Shown piece by piece: positions 51,482 to 59,772 of a DNA stretch of 64,000 nucleotides. Numbering within the stretch: position 1 is the stretch's first letter; each line of letters starts with the position of its first letter. The notes under the pieces were generated by a model, which was not told where the DNA came from, did not search any database, and worked only from the letters and a program-made list of their open reading frames with translations. The translations under genes and the position numbers were made by a program. The DNA comes from Microbispora hainanensis (lineage in GTDB: Bacteria; Actinomycetota; Actinomycetes; Streptosporangiales; Streptosporangiaceae). The stretch is taken from contig NZ_VIRM01000027.1 in NCBI RefSeq assembly GCF_006874475.1, positions 50,475-114,474 of the forward strand, given 5' to 3'.

Positions 51482-52395
51482 TGATCCCGCATCAGTACCG
51501 AACCGTGGCGTTCACCGACGTGGCGGTGGATCTCGACGACGACTCCCTGCGGACGTTCTTTCTCAGCCGGCAGGTCTACCGCAGGACGCGCTTCGTGGTG
51601 GCCCGGAGCCGGGACGCGTACGCCGTGGTCGAGCTGACCAAGGCCGGCGAGGTCGAACTGTTCGTGGGCGTCACCGACGCACGTGTGCTGGCCGGGCCGG
51701 CCGAGACGGTGTTCGTCGACCGGCCCGACATCGACACCGCCGTGCCCAGCCAGTTGCTCCGCGCGGCGCGCGAGCTCCCCGGGACGCCGCGCTGCGTGAT
51801 CGTGCGCGGGCGTTACGAGCACGTCAACTTCATCCTGGACCCCGCTCCGCGCCGGGTGCATGTGCTCGACGTGGCACCCCCGTGGCCGGCCAAGCTGTAC
51901 GACCAGGTCCAGCGGATCGCGGACACAGCCGAGGAGCTACCCGCGACCGAATGCGTGCCACAAGTCGTCGACCTGGAGAAACTCGCCGCCACCGAGCCGG
52001 CCGAGCACTACCTGCTGCCCTGCCGCGGAGGTGGCATGTCGGTCGCGGGCGCCGAGATCTCCTATCTCGACGAGGTGCCGCCGCAGGCGGACTGGGTCCT
52101 GCTCGGCTGTGCCCGTTCACGTGCCATCCACGACCACTTCTATCCGGATCAGGCGGCGAACCTGCGCCAGATCGACATCTGTCCCGCCGCCCTGGCGGCC
52201 ACGCTGCCGCTTCCCCCCGGCGAGGCCCGGCTCACCAAGTGCTGCCTGCTGGAGGAGAACATCGAGACACGCGGCGACACGGTCGTGGTGCCCTGGGGAG
52301 CGTCGTTCACGCTGGTCGCGGAGGGTCTGGCCACCGCGTCGGAGCTGGCCGGGAAGCTCGGCTCAGGTACGGAGCGGAACGGAGGGGCGTCGTGA
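51478..52395 (+). CDS. Unrecognised cysteine-rich protein within the CoM operon
   Basis: This 305-aa soluble protein starts by ATGA overlap with comA and ends by GTGA overlap with the next lyase. Cys occur in PRCVIVRG, ATECVPQ, LLPCRGGG, LLGCARS, DICPAA and TKCCLLEE, so a metal or Fe-S site, or thiol chemistry, is possible. No domain is recognised; it is not ComB (phosphosulfolactate phosphatase) by eye. Its fixed place between CoM enzymes argues for a role in the pathway, perhaps sulfur insertion, which is inference. Confidence 0.8.
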   Translation: MMIPHQYRTVAFTDVAVDLDDDSLRTFFLSRQVYRRTRFVVARSRDAYAVVELTKAGEVELFVGVTDARVLAGPAETVFVDRPDIDTAVPSQLLRAARELPGTPRCVIVRGRYEHVNFILDPAPRRVHVLDVAPPWPAKLYDQVQRIADTAEELPATECVPQVVDLEKLAATEPAEHYLLPCRGGGMSVAGAEISYLDEVPPQADWVLLGCARSRAIHDHFYPDQAANLRQIDICPAALAATLPLPPGEARLTKCCLLEENIETRGDTVVVPWGASFTLVAEGLATASELAGKLGSGTERNGGAS

Positions 52396-53594
52396 CCGCG
52401 CGGATCACGGACTCGTCGGCCTACGCCCACCTGTGGGGCACGGACGAGCTGCGGCAGATCTTCGAGGAGCGGGCCCGGCTGCAAGGGTGGCTCGATGTCC
52501 TCGCCGCGCTGGCCAGGGCGCAGGCGGCGGAGGGACTCATCCCCGCCCACGCCGCCTCGGTCATCACCGACGAGCTGCGCGCCGACCGTCTCGACCTCGA
52601 CCGGATCGCGCGGGGCACTCGGGAGACGGGGCACTCGACCCTGGGCCTGATCCACGAGCTGCGTCGCGTGCTGCCCGAAGCGGCGCATGAGCACGTCTAC
52701 GTCGGGGCGACCGTACAGGACGTCACGGACACCTGGACGTCGATGGCGGTCCGCACCGTCGGCGGCATCGTCTGGCGTGACCTGCGCCGCATCGAGGAGC
52801 GGCTCGTCGAGCTGGCCGTCGAGCACCGCGAGACGCCGATCGCGGGACGGACCCACGGTCAGCCGGGGGCGCCGGCGACGTTCGGCTGGAAGGCGGCGTC
52901 CTGGGCGGACGAGATCCGGCGGCATCTCGACCGGCTGCGCGAGGGCGCTCCGCGATGGCTGGTGGCACAGCTCGGAGGCGGCATCGGCACCCTCGTCGCC
53001 TACGGCGACCGCGGGCTGGCCGTCCGGGCACGGTTCGCCGCGGAGCTGGGGCTCGCCGACCCGGTCATCTCCTGGCTGAGCGCCCGCGACAGGATCGCCG
53101 AGTTCGGCGGCCTGCTGGCCCTGATCACCGGCACGCTCGCCCGGATCGGTGAGGAGGTCTACGAGCTCCAGCGTCCGGAGATCGGGGAGCTCGGCGAGCC
53201 GCGAGCAGCCGGAGTGGTCGGCAGTATCACCATGCACCACAAGCGGAACCCGGAGGGCAGCGAGCACCTGAACACGCTCGCCCGCCTGGTCCGCGCCAAC
53301 GCAGGCGTTCTCCTGGAGTCGGTCGTCAGCCAGCACGAGCGCGACGGGCGGGCCTGGAAGGCGGAGTGGGTCGCCCTGCCGGAGGTCTGCCTGCTGGCGG
53401 GCAAGGCGCTCGCGCTCGGCGTCGAACTGGTCGAAGGCCTCGAGGTGCACTCCGATCGGATGGCGGCCAACATGCGCACGTACCTCGGCGACACGCAGAA
53501 CCCGTCGGACCCGGGTTTCGCCGTCGAGATGGTGGACCTGGTGGTGGCCCGCGCCCGGCGCGCCAGGGCCGAGGAGTCGCCCTCATGGCCGTGA
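52392..53594 (+). CDS. xcbC: Aspartase/fumarase-superfamily lyase, XcbC-like
   Basis: This 400-aa protein starts at GTG after GGAGGGG. It has the three conserved regions of the superfamily: ETGHSTLGLIHELR with HEHVYVGATVQDVTDT, RTHGQPGAPATFGWKAA and the signature loop GSITMHHKRNPEGSEHL, where the usual MPxKxNP reads MHHKRNP. In Xanthobacter a superfamily member (XcbC1) eliminates phosphate from phosphosulfolactate to give sulfoacrylate. Which of the two lyases here is XcbC-like is a judgement from adenylosuccinate-lyase-type length and from position. Confidence 0.78.
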   Translation: MTARITDSSAYAHLWGTDELRQIFEERARLQGWLDVLAALARAQAAEGLIPAHAASVITDELRADRLDLDRIARGTRETGHSTLGLIHELRRVLPEAAHEHVYVGATVQDVTDTWTSMAVRTVGGIVWRDLRRIEERLVELAVEHRETPIAGRTHGQPGAPATFGWKAASWADEIRRHLDRLREGAPRWLVAQLGGGIGTLVAYGDRGLAVRARFAAELGLADPVISWLSARDRIAEFGGLLALITGTLARIGEEVYELQRPEIGELGEPRAAGVVGSITMHHKRNPEGSEHLNTLARLVRANAGVLLESVVSQHERDGRAWKAEWVALPEVCLLAGKALALGVELVEGLEVHSDRMAANMRTYLGDTQNPSDPGFAVEMVDLVVARARRARAEESPSWP

Positions 53595-54577
53595 AGCCCG
53601 ATTACACGGGAACGACCCCTCTCCGCGCCGGCCTCGCCGCACTGCCCACGCCTCTCCATGAGGCGCCGCGGCTGGCGGAGGCGCTGGGCATGCGCGGCCG
53701 GCTGCTGCTGAAGCGCGACGACCTCACAGGCTTCGCGGTCGCCGGCAACAAGGCACGCCAGCTGGAGATGCTCATCGCCGACATGTGCTCGTCCGGAGCC
53801 GACGTCCTGGTGACCGGGGGGATGCCGGGTTCGAACTTCTGCCAGGCGGCGGCCGCGGCCGCCGCCTGGGCAGGCCTTCGGTGCGTGCTCGTCTACGCCG
53901 GCTCACCTTCGCCTGTCCGGCACCCCAACCAGGCCGCGGCGGTCCACTGGGGCGCCCGGGTACGGTGGACGCACGACGCTGACCGCGCCTCGGTGGACGC
54001 CGCGATGGAGAAGGCCGCGGCCGAGCTGATCCGGGAGGGCCGGACGCCTTTCGTGGTGCCGCGCGGCGGCGCGACCCCGCTCGGCTCCACCGGGTTCCAC
54101 CTGGCGGCGGCAGAACTCGACGCCCAGCTGGACAGTCACGCCACCGTCGTCGTGGGCACCGGTTCCGGAGGGACGCTCGCCGGCCTCGTCGCCGGGGCGG
54201 TGGCGATGGGGCGGCGACTGCGGATGTGCGGGGCGTCGGTCAGCCGGCCGCCGGAAGAGACCGCTCGCCGGGTCCTCGAACTCAGCAGGGGGTGCGCCCG
54301 GCTGATGGGCACCGAGCTCCCCCGGGAGACGGACGTCATTCTGGACGACGCCCGCGGTCCCGGGCATGGGCGCCCCTCAGAAGAGGGCGAGCGTGCGGCC
54401 CGGCTCGCCCTGCGCACCTCGGGGATCGTCCTCGACCCGGTGTACTCGGCGAAGGCGCTGGGCGCGCTCACGCGGATCCTCGGAGACCGGCGCTCCGACC
54501 CCGACCACACGACAGTCTTCTGGCACACCGGCGGCCTGCTCGACGCCGTCGCGGGATGGAGTCAAGATGATCAATGA
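53585..54577 (+). CDS. xcbE: D-cysteine-desulfhydrase-like PLP enzyme, XcbE-like
   Basis: This 330-aa protein overlaps the previous gene by 10 bases. The PLP fold-type-II signature is KRDDLTGFAVAGNKARQLE with the Schiff-base Lys about residue 56, a phosphate-binding VGTGSGGTLAG loop near 200, and the end FWHTGG. Relatives include D-cysteine desulfhydrase, ACC deaminase and L-cysteate sulfo-lyase. Next to ComA and two lyases it matches XcbE of bacterial CoM biosynthesis, probably acting on cysteate or a related sulfonated amino acid. Confidence 0.82.
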   Translation: MAVKPDYTGTTPLRAGLAALPTPLHEAPRLAEALGMRGRLLLKRDDLTGFAVAGNKARQLEMLIADMCSSGADVLVTGGMPGSNFCQAAAAAAAWAGLRCVLVYAGSPSPVRHPNQAAAVHWGARVRWTHDADRASVDAAMEKAAAELIREGRTPFVVPRGGATPLGSTGFHLAAAELDAQLDSHATVVVGTGSGGTLAGLVAGAVAMGRRLRMCGASVSRPPEETARRVLELSRGCARLMGTELPRETDVILDDARGPGHGRPSEEGERAARLALRTSGIVLDPVYSAKALGALTRILGDRRSDPDHTTVFWHTGGLLDAVAGWSQDDQ

Positions 54578-56123
54578 TGAACTGCCGTCCGCCCCTTCGG
54601 GACATCACCGAGGCGGGCCCGATCGGCTGGGGCCACCGGTGGGCGGTCCCGCTCAGGAACTGATCGACAGCGGATTCATGCTTGAGAACGCCGACGCGCC
54701 GCTACTGCACGCCGGCCTCAACCTCGCCGACATCGCGCATGTCATCGATCTGCACGAGCGCGGGGTCATCCCCCGGGCCGCCGCGAGGAAGCTCATACGG
54801 GTACTGCTCCGGTCCGTGCGCACCTCCGCCGACGACTTCCCCTACGACCCCGCGTACGGCGAGCCGTACAACTCGCGGGAGCGGCACTTCACCGCGCAGA
54901 TCGGGGACGACGCGGGCTGGCTGCATGCAGGGCGGCCCAGGCGGGAGGCCGTGCGCATCGCGCTCCGCCTTCACGTACGCAGCGTCCTGGAGGATCTGGT
55001 CGAGGACGCGGCGGAGCTCGCGCGGACCATCGCGGTCGTGGCGGGGCGGCACAGCACGACCTGGCTGCCCGACCAGACCTACCTCCAGCACGCGCAGCCC
55101 TCCACGTTCGGTCACTATCTCGCGAGCTTCGCCTACCCGGTCCTGCGGGACGCGGAACGGCTCATGGACGCCTTCGCGTGGGTCAACACGAGTCCGGGCG
55201 GCGCGGGCTGCGTCAACGGGAGCCGCCTGCTGGCCGGCCGGAGCCGGGTCGCCTCCCTGCTGGGATTCGAGGGCTTCATCGAGCACACCCGCGACGCGAT
55301 GTGGCAGATCGACGGCCTTATCGCGGCGCTCTCCCACGCGTCCAGCCTGCTCACCACCCAGAGCAAGCTGGCCGAAGACCTGGAGATCTGGGCGAGCAAC
55401 GAGTTCGACTACGTGACCGTCGCCGACGGGTACAGCCGCTCCAGCGTGCTCATGCCGCAGAAACGCAACCCGTACGCCCTGTCGATCATCCGCGGCGCCG
55501 CCGGCACGCTGATCGGCCGCCTCACCGGCTTCCTCGCGGTCAGCAAGAGCCCGTCGGCGCGGAGCGACAACCTGATCTACGCGTATGGCGAGATCCCGCG
55601 CGCACTGGACCTGGCCCACCGCACGACGCGGCTGACCAGCGGGGTCATCCGAACCCTCAACGTCAACGCCGACAAGATGTGGACCGCCCTGGAGTCCGGC
55701 TTCAGCCAGGCGACGGACCTGGCGGAGTTCGTCATGCAGACCTGCCATGTGGACTACCGGACCGCCTACCAGGTGGTCGGCATGGCTGTGCGCGAGGCGA
55801 GCCGGGAGGGGCTGCGCGGGATCGACCTCGACGGGTCGCGGTTGGAGGCCGCGGCCCAACAGTACGCGGGGATCTCCCTGGGGCTGGACGGCCGGGACCT
55901 CAGCGAGATCCTCGATCCCCGGCGCATCGTCGAGACGCGGACGTTGGCCGGTGGTGCGGCCCCGTCCGTGGTCGAGGCCATGGCCGCGGAGTGCGTCAAG
56001 ACAGCGGAGTCGCTCCGGGATCGTGCGAAAGCCCGGCGCAGCTCGTTCGAGCGGGCGGAGGCCGCACTGGTGGCCGAAGCCGAGGAATTCGTCGAAGAAG
56101 GAAAGAGCGATGACAACAGCTGA
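54567..56123 (+). CDS. xcbD: Argininosuccinate-lyase-like lyase, XcbD-like
   Basis: This 518-aa protein starts inside the end of the previous gene. It has TWLPDQTYLQHAQPSTFGHYL, SPGGAGCVNGSRL and the signature loop RSSVLMPQKRNPYALS. It is an aspartase/fumarase-superfamily member of the argininosuccinate-lyase branch with a ~35-residue N-terminal extension and a Glu-rich C-terminus. In the bacterial CoM pathway XcbD is thought to follow sulfoacrylate formation, for example by adding ammonia to give cysteate. No arginine gene is nearby, so a role as ArgH is unlikely. Confidence 0.8.
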   Translation: MINDELPSAPSGHHRGGPDRLGPPVGGPAQELIDSGFMLENADAPLLHAGLNLADIAHVIDLHERGVIPRAAARKLIRVLLRSVRTSADDFPYDPAYGEPYNSRERHFTAQIGDDAGWLHAGRPRREAVRIALRLHVRSVLEDLVEDAAELARTIAVVAGRHSTTWLPDQTYLQHAQPSTFGHYLASFAYPVLRDAERLMDAFAWVNTSPGGAGCVNGSRLLAGRSRVASLLGFEGFIEHTRDAMWQIDGLIAALSHASSLLTTQSKLAEDLEIWASNEFDYVTVADGYSRSSVLMPQKRNPYALSIIRGAAGTLIGRLTGFLAVSKSPSARSDNLIYAYGEIPRALDLAHRTTRLTSGVIRTLNVNADKMWTALESGFSQATDLAEFVMQTCHVDYRTAYQVVGMAVREASREGLRGIDLDGSRLEAAAQQYAGISLGLDGRDLSEILDPRRIVETRTLAGGAAPSVVEAMAAECVKTAESLRDRAKARRSSFERAEAALVAEAEEFVEEGKSDDNS

Positions 56124-57549
56124 GATCGTCGCCCCGGTCCACGTTCCCGAGAAGGTCAACGTGGTCAACGTCGGGCTCCCTTTGTTCGCGGAGGCGATCA
56201 GGCAGCAGGAACGCCCGGTCGTCCAGGTGGACTGGCGCATTCCGGGAGGCGGCGATCCCGTGGTGGTCGCCGCGCTCCGGCGGCTGTACGGCCCGCACGC
56301 GCGTACGATCGACGCCGCCAATGAGGAGGTCTTCCGGCGGCTGGACCGCGGAGCGCCCCAACTGGTCGCCGTGCGAACCGCCGCCGACGTGATCCCGGTG
56401 CTGGCGCAGGGAAGGGTCCTGCTGCACTGCGGGCCGCGGATCTCGATCGAGAACACCACGGACCCGCTGCGCCGTTCGATGCGGGCCGCCGTCTGCGCCG
56501 AAGGGTGGGCGCGAACCCCCGAGGAGGCGGACGCCCTGCTCCGGGACGGCACGGTGCGCCTAGAGCCGGCCAACGCCCACGGTACGGTGGTCCCGATGGC
56601 GACGTCGATGGGGCCCACCACGCCTGTCTGGGAGGTCGAGCTCGCCGAGGCGGGCATCCGTACGTACGCCCCGGTCGGCCAGGGGTCGGGGGACGTCGCG
56701 TGGTTCGGCCGGGACACGCCGGGCGCGATCGCGCGCCTCGTCCTGCTGCGGGAGGCGGTCGGTTCCGTGTTGGCCGCCGCCGTCCAGGAGTACGGATCGG
56801 TCGACGTGATGTCCCTCGCGGCGCAGGCGGTGGCGATGGGCGACGACGTCCATGTCCGAACCCAGGCCGCGACCAATCTACTGCTGCGTAACCTGCTGCC
56901 CGCGCTGGTGGCGGGAGACCATCCGCGTCGGCACGAGGCGGCGACCTTCCTGTCCGGCAACCACCTGCTGTTCCTCAGCCTGGCCATGGCGGCCGCACGG
57001 GCGCTGACCACGTGGGCCGCCCAGGTGGAGAACAGCTCGGTCGTGACCGGCATGGCGCGTAACGGCACTGAGTTCGCCGCCTGGCTGGCCGGACGCTCCT
57101 CCGAGTGGTTCACCGCTCCCGCGCCGATGGTGGGGCGCGCGCTCTACCAGCCCGGCCGCAGCGAGGCCGACGCCGCCCCCGACATCGGCGACAGCGCGGT
57201 GCTGGAGCTGGTCGGGCTCGGGGGGGCCGCCGCGGCCGGTTCGCCGGCGGTGGCGCAGATCGTCGGTGGCACGATGGCACACGCCGCCGAGCTGACCGCG
57301 CAGTTGGACGAGGTGTGCGTCGGCAACTCCAGCCGCTTCGTGATCCCGTTCTGGGGAATGAAGGGGGCGCCGCTGGGGGTCGACGTACGCAAGGTCGTCG
57401 AACTGGGCATCACCCCACAGGTGACGACGGGCATCCTGCACAACGCCGACGGCAGCGGCCAGGTCGGTGCCGGGGTCGCGGAGGCGCCGATAAAGGTATT
57501 CGCCGAGGCCCTGCTTGCGCTGGACGCGAAGCTCAGCGGCGAGGCCTGA
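56110..57549 (+). CDS. DUF1116 (YlbE/YahG-like) protein
   Basis: This 479-aa protein starts within the end of the XcbD-like gene, after GAAGGAAAG. KVNVVNVGLPLFAEAIRQQ, VQVDWRIPGGG, LLHCGPRI(S)IENTTDPLRRS(M), GVVP-type MGPTTPVWEVE, SGNHLLFLSLAMA and FVIPFWGMKGAPLGVDVRKV match DUF1116. YlbE is the partner of FdrA in E. coli oxamate carbamoyltransferase. Being last in the CoM operon links CoM to the FdrA/carbamate-kinase operon ~10 kb away. Its direct substrate here is unknown. Confidence 0.86.
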   Translation: MTTAEIVAPVHVPEKVNVVNVGLPLFAEAIRQQERPVVQVDWRIPGGGDPVVVAALRRLYGPHARTIDAANEEVFRRLDRGAPQLVAVRTAADVIPVLAQGRVLLHCGPRISIENTTDPLRRSMRAAVCAEGWARTPEEADALLRDGTVRLEPANAHGTVVPMATSMGPTTPVWEVELAEAGIRTYAPVGQGSGDVAWFGRDTPGAIARLVLLREAVGSVLAAAVQEYGSVDVMSLAAQAVAMGDDVHVRTQAATNLLLRNLLPALVAGDHPRRHEAATFLSGNHLLFLSLAMAAARALTTWAAQVENSSVVTGMARNGTEFAAWLAGRSSEWFTAPAPMVGRALYQPGRSEADAAPDIGDSAVLELVGLGGAAAAGSPAVAQIVGGTMAHAAELTAQLDEVCVGNSSRFVIPFWGMKGAPLGVDVRKVVELGITPQVTTGILHNADGSGQVGAGVAEAPIKVFAEALLALDAKLSGEA

Positions 57550-57553
57550 TCGT

Positions 57554-57593
57554 TGTGGGGCCGGTGGACCCTTCCTGGTCCACCGGCCCCACA
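57554..57593. terminator. 17-bp perfect hairpin ending the CoM operon
   Basis: TGTGGGGCCGGTGGACC and GGTCCACCGGCCCCACA pair perfectly around a CTTCCT loop, five bases after the DUF1116 stop. It separates convergent transcription from the OsmC gene and lacks a U tract. Confidence 0.82.
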
Positions 57594-57621
57594 CCACGCC
57601 GGTGCCCTTTCCGGTGTGCCC

Positions 57622-58035
57622 TCAGATGTCGGCGCCGGCCGTTTCCACCTCGACCCGGGGCGTGCGGGCGAGTGTGTTGGAGACATAGCAGACACGGGAG
57701 GCCGGGGCTAGCAGCGGCTGGAGCCGCTCCGCCGGCAGGCTGGAGCGTATGCGTAGCCGGATCCCGCTGAAGCTCGGTCCGTCGTACTCCCCGGTCGCCG
57801 AGACCGACAGGTCGGGCAGCTCGATTCCGCGCTTGCGGGCGCACCACGCCAGCGCCAGCGCGTAGCAGGACGCGAGCGATCCCAGGAAGTACTCGGTCGG
57901 CATCGGACCGGCGAACGTCCCGCCGACGCCCTCGGGCTCGTCAACGGTGAAGGAGAACGGTCCGGCGGTGACGGTTGCGCGCCAGCCGCCCTCCCATCGC
58001 GCGACGACTTCGTTCGAGTCTCCCGATCTTGCCAA
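57622..58035 (-). CDS. OsmC-family protein
   Basis: This 137-aa protein is taken from TTG 58035, six bases after GGGAG. Longer starts at 58074 or 58104 fall inside a perfect hairpin and are unlikely. PMPTEYFLGSLASCYALALAWCA gives the first redox Cys and SRVCYVSNTL the second, as in OsmC/Ohr thiol peroxidases. It would reduce organic hydroperoxides or bind thiol compounds, which may protect a thiol cofactor such as CoM; that link is inference. Confidence 0.85.
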   Translation of the reverse strand: MARSGDSNEVVARWEGGWRATVTAGPFSFTVDEPEGVGGTFAGPMPTEYFLGSLASCYALALAWCARKRGIELPDLSVSATGEYDGPSFSGIRLRIRSSLPAERLQPLLAPASRVCYVSNTLARTPRVEVETAGADI

Positions 58036-58070
58036 AGCTCGCTCCCTTCGGTGCGGTTTCACCCCGGAAA

Positions 58071-58106
58071 CCATGAATCCCAGGCGGGGGCGCCTGGGAT
58101 TCATGG
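58071..58106 (-). terminator. 16-bp perfect hairpin between amidohydrolase and OsmC genes
   Basis: CCATGAATCCCAGGCG and CGCCTGGGATTCATGG pair perfectly around GGGG. It follows the amidohydrolase stop on the - strand by ten bases and precedes the OsmC start by ~35 bases. It could end or attenuate transcription between them. Confidence 0.8.
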
Positions 58107-58116
58107 GCCAGCAGGG

Positions 58117-58950
58117 TCAGCCGTAGAGCCGTTCGTAGTTGTCGTGGAAGACCAACTCGGTCAGCTCTCCGCCACCCGTGGCGTCGACCATCCGGGCGTA
58201 CTCGCCGGCGAACTCGCCCCACGGCTGGTCGGAGGCGAACAGCACGCGGTCGCCGCCGATGCCGCGCCGGTCGATCTCGCGCGCGAGCCACTGCGGCGCG
58301 AAACCCACCGACCAGGTCAGGTCGGTGTAGACTTTCTTCCCGGCCTCGATCCAGTCGAAGAACCGCTTGCCGATGAGCTTGATGTGGCCGCTCACCCCGC
58401 CCCCGAAGTGGACGAGGTGGATCGGCGTCTCATCTGCGTACCGCTCCACGAGCAGGCCCACCTTGTCGATGTCCGAGGCCGCACCCGGCGAGGTGTGCAC
58501 GTGGACGACGAGATTGTTGGCCTTCGCGGTGGCGAACACCTTGTCGAGCTGAGCCTGGCACTCAGGGTCCTCCGCGGATCCCCCGAGCAAGAAACTGATC
58601 TTGATGGCCTTGACTCCGCTTTCGGAGGCGAGCGCGAGCGACCTGTCGGTCAGCTCGGCGTCCTGCGGCCGGGGCGAGGCCCAGAGGGCGGCGCTGATGC
58701 GATCGCTCTTGGCGGCCGCCTCGAGCACGAGCTCGTTGAGCGCGAAGGAATGGCTCGGGTCGGGGACTCCGTAGTTCGGAATCACCAACGCTCGCTCGGT
58801 GCCCTCCCTGTCCATGTCGGCGATCAGCTCTTCGATCGTGGCACGGGCGTTCACGTCCGGGTTGACCGGGGGGCCGCCGTAGAAGGGAAACGCGGGCAGC
58901 ACACCAATGTGGCGGTGCGCGTCGATGTGGCGCGATGGCCCCTTGGCCAT
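58117..58950 (-). CDS. Amidohydrolase-2-family metal-dependent hydrolase
   Basis: This 277-aa protein starts by ATGA overlap with the MSMEG_0572-like gene. Metal-site motifs are HIDAHRHIG at the N-terminus (HxH), VVHVHTSPG, IHLVHFGGG and FASDQPWGEFAGEY with the catalytic Asp. The family hydrolyses amides, lactones or decarboxylates aromatic and small acids. In this cluster it may open a ring or release an amide or ureido group; the substrate is unknown. Confidence 0.85.
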   Translation of the reverse strand: MAKGPSRHIDAHRHIGVLPAFPFYGGPPVNPDVNARATIEELIADMDREGTERALVIPNYGVPDPSHSFALNELVLEAAAKSDRISAALWASPRPQDAELTDRSLALASESGVKAIKISFLLGGSAEDPECQAQLDKVFATAKANNLVVHVHTSPGAASDIDKVGLLVERYADETPIHLVHFGGGVSGHIKLIGKRFFDWIEAGKKVYTDLTWSVGFAPQWLAREIDRRGIGGDRVLFASDQPWGEFAGEYARMVDATGGGELTELVFHDNYERLYG

Positions 58951-59441
58951 CACATGGTCCAGGTGTTGAGCTGGAAGTGGCGCTCCCGCCACGCGGTCAG
59001 CGCGGAATCGAGCACGTCCAGCGGGTTGAAGGCCTTCACGCCCGGGATCAGGTCGTCCTCACGCATGCCGTACAGGGCGCCCATGGCGAAGCGGCAGGCG
59101 TAGATGGTGGCGCCCTCATCGAGGAGGATCTTGATCTGCCTGTTGACCGCCAGGTTGCCCGGGAAGCCCTCCTTGCCGACGGCCGGGTAGCCACGGCCGG
59201 CAGCGGCCAGCAGCACGGCGGGCCCGTAGAGGACGATCGTCAGCTTGAACCCCTTGCGCTGGAGGCGCGTGGAGGTCATCAGGTTGACGAGGGAGACCGA
59301 GCCCTCGAACGGCACCGAGTGGATGAAGACCGTGGCCTTCTCACCTTCCTCGGCCCTGATGTCCTCGAATACCTTCTCGCTCGTGTCCCACAGGACATCC
59401 CCGTCCTCGGGGGTGGGGACGGTCACGGTCTTGGAAGACAT
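58950..59441 (-). CDS. MSMEG_0572/Sll0783-family DsrE-like protein
   Basis: This 163-aa protein starts after [77 protein letters not shown] and [11 protein letters not shown] match the nitrilase-associated MSMEG_0572 family, which has a DsrE-like fold and one conserved Cys. Its role is unknown, although cyanobacterial homologues respond to nitrogen starvation. It is co-translated with the amidohydrolase. Confidence 0.87.
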   Translation of the reverse strand: MSSKTVTVPTPEDGDVLWDTSEKVFEDIRAEEGEKATVFIHSVPFEGSVSLVNLMTSTRLQRKGFKLTIVLYGPAVLLAAAGRGYPAVGKEGFPGNLAVNRQIKILLDEGATIYACRFAMGALYGMREDDLIPGVKAFNPLDVLDSALTAWRERHFQLNTWTM

Positions 59442-59516
59442 GTCACTCCTTTGTGCTATGTGCAGTGCGGAGGGCCTGGTGTCGTCATCAGGTTCCGCGA
59501 AGTGCCGGATCCCGCG

Positions 59517-59771
59517 TCAGATCGCGGGACCCTTGGACGGTGGTTGGGGTGTCCAAGCCTGCTGGTGGCTTCCCGGCATGCGCGCGATGATCGAGTTGCG
59601 CAGCTTCAGGGGCAGCCGGTGAAAGACCGGGACGTAGACCCGGCGCCAGAAGATCTCGCCTCCGCGCGGCGGGTGGGGGCGCCTGCCGCCGAGGCGGGTG
59701 CCCACCCTGTCCTGCGCGTCGACCATCAGGTAGTACTCAGACCTCGCGCGAACCCAACGCGTCAGGCCCAT
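59517..59771 (-). CDS. Small unrecognised basic protein
   Basis: This 84-aa protein begins one base after the flavoprotein stop, which argues that it is real and co-translated. It is basic, with [20 protein letters not shown] at the N-terminus, [26 protein letters not shown] in the middle and a Pro-rich end. No Cys and no membrane segment are seen. It could be a small subunit or adaptor for the flavoprotein. Confidence 0.6.
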   Translation of the reverse strand: MGLTRWVRARSEYYLMVDAQDRVGTRLGGRRPHPPRGGEIFWRRVYVPVFHRLPLKLRNSIIARMPGSHQQAWTPQPPSKGPAI

Positions 59772-59772
59772 C

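Noticed and set aside
53585..54577. L-cysteate sulfo-lyase (CuyA) in sulfonate catabolism
   Set aside because: Family similarity allows it, but ComA and both lyases beside it fit CoM biosynthesis better; not excluded.
54567..56123. Argininosuccinate lyase (ArgH) of arginine synthesis
   Set aside because: The signature loop fits the branch, but there is no arginine gene nearby and it is coupled to CoM-type genes.
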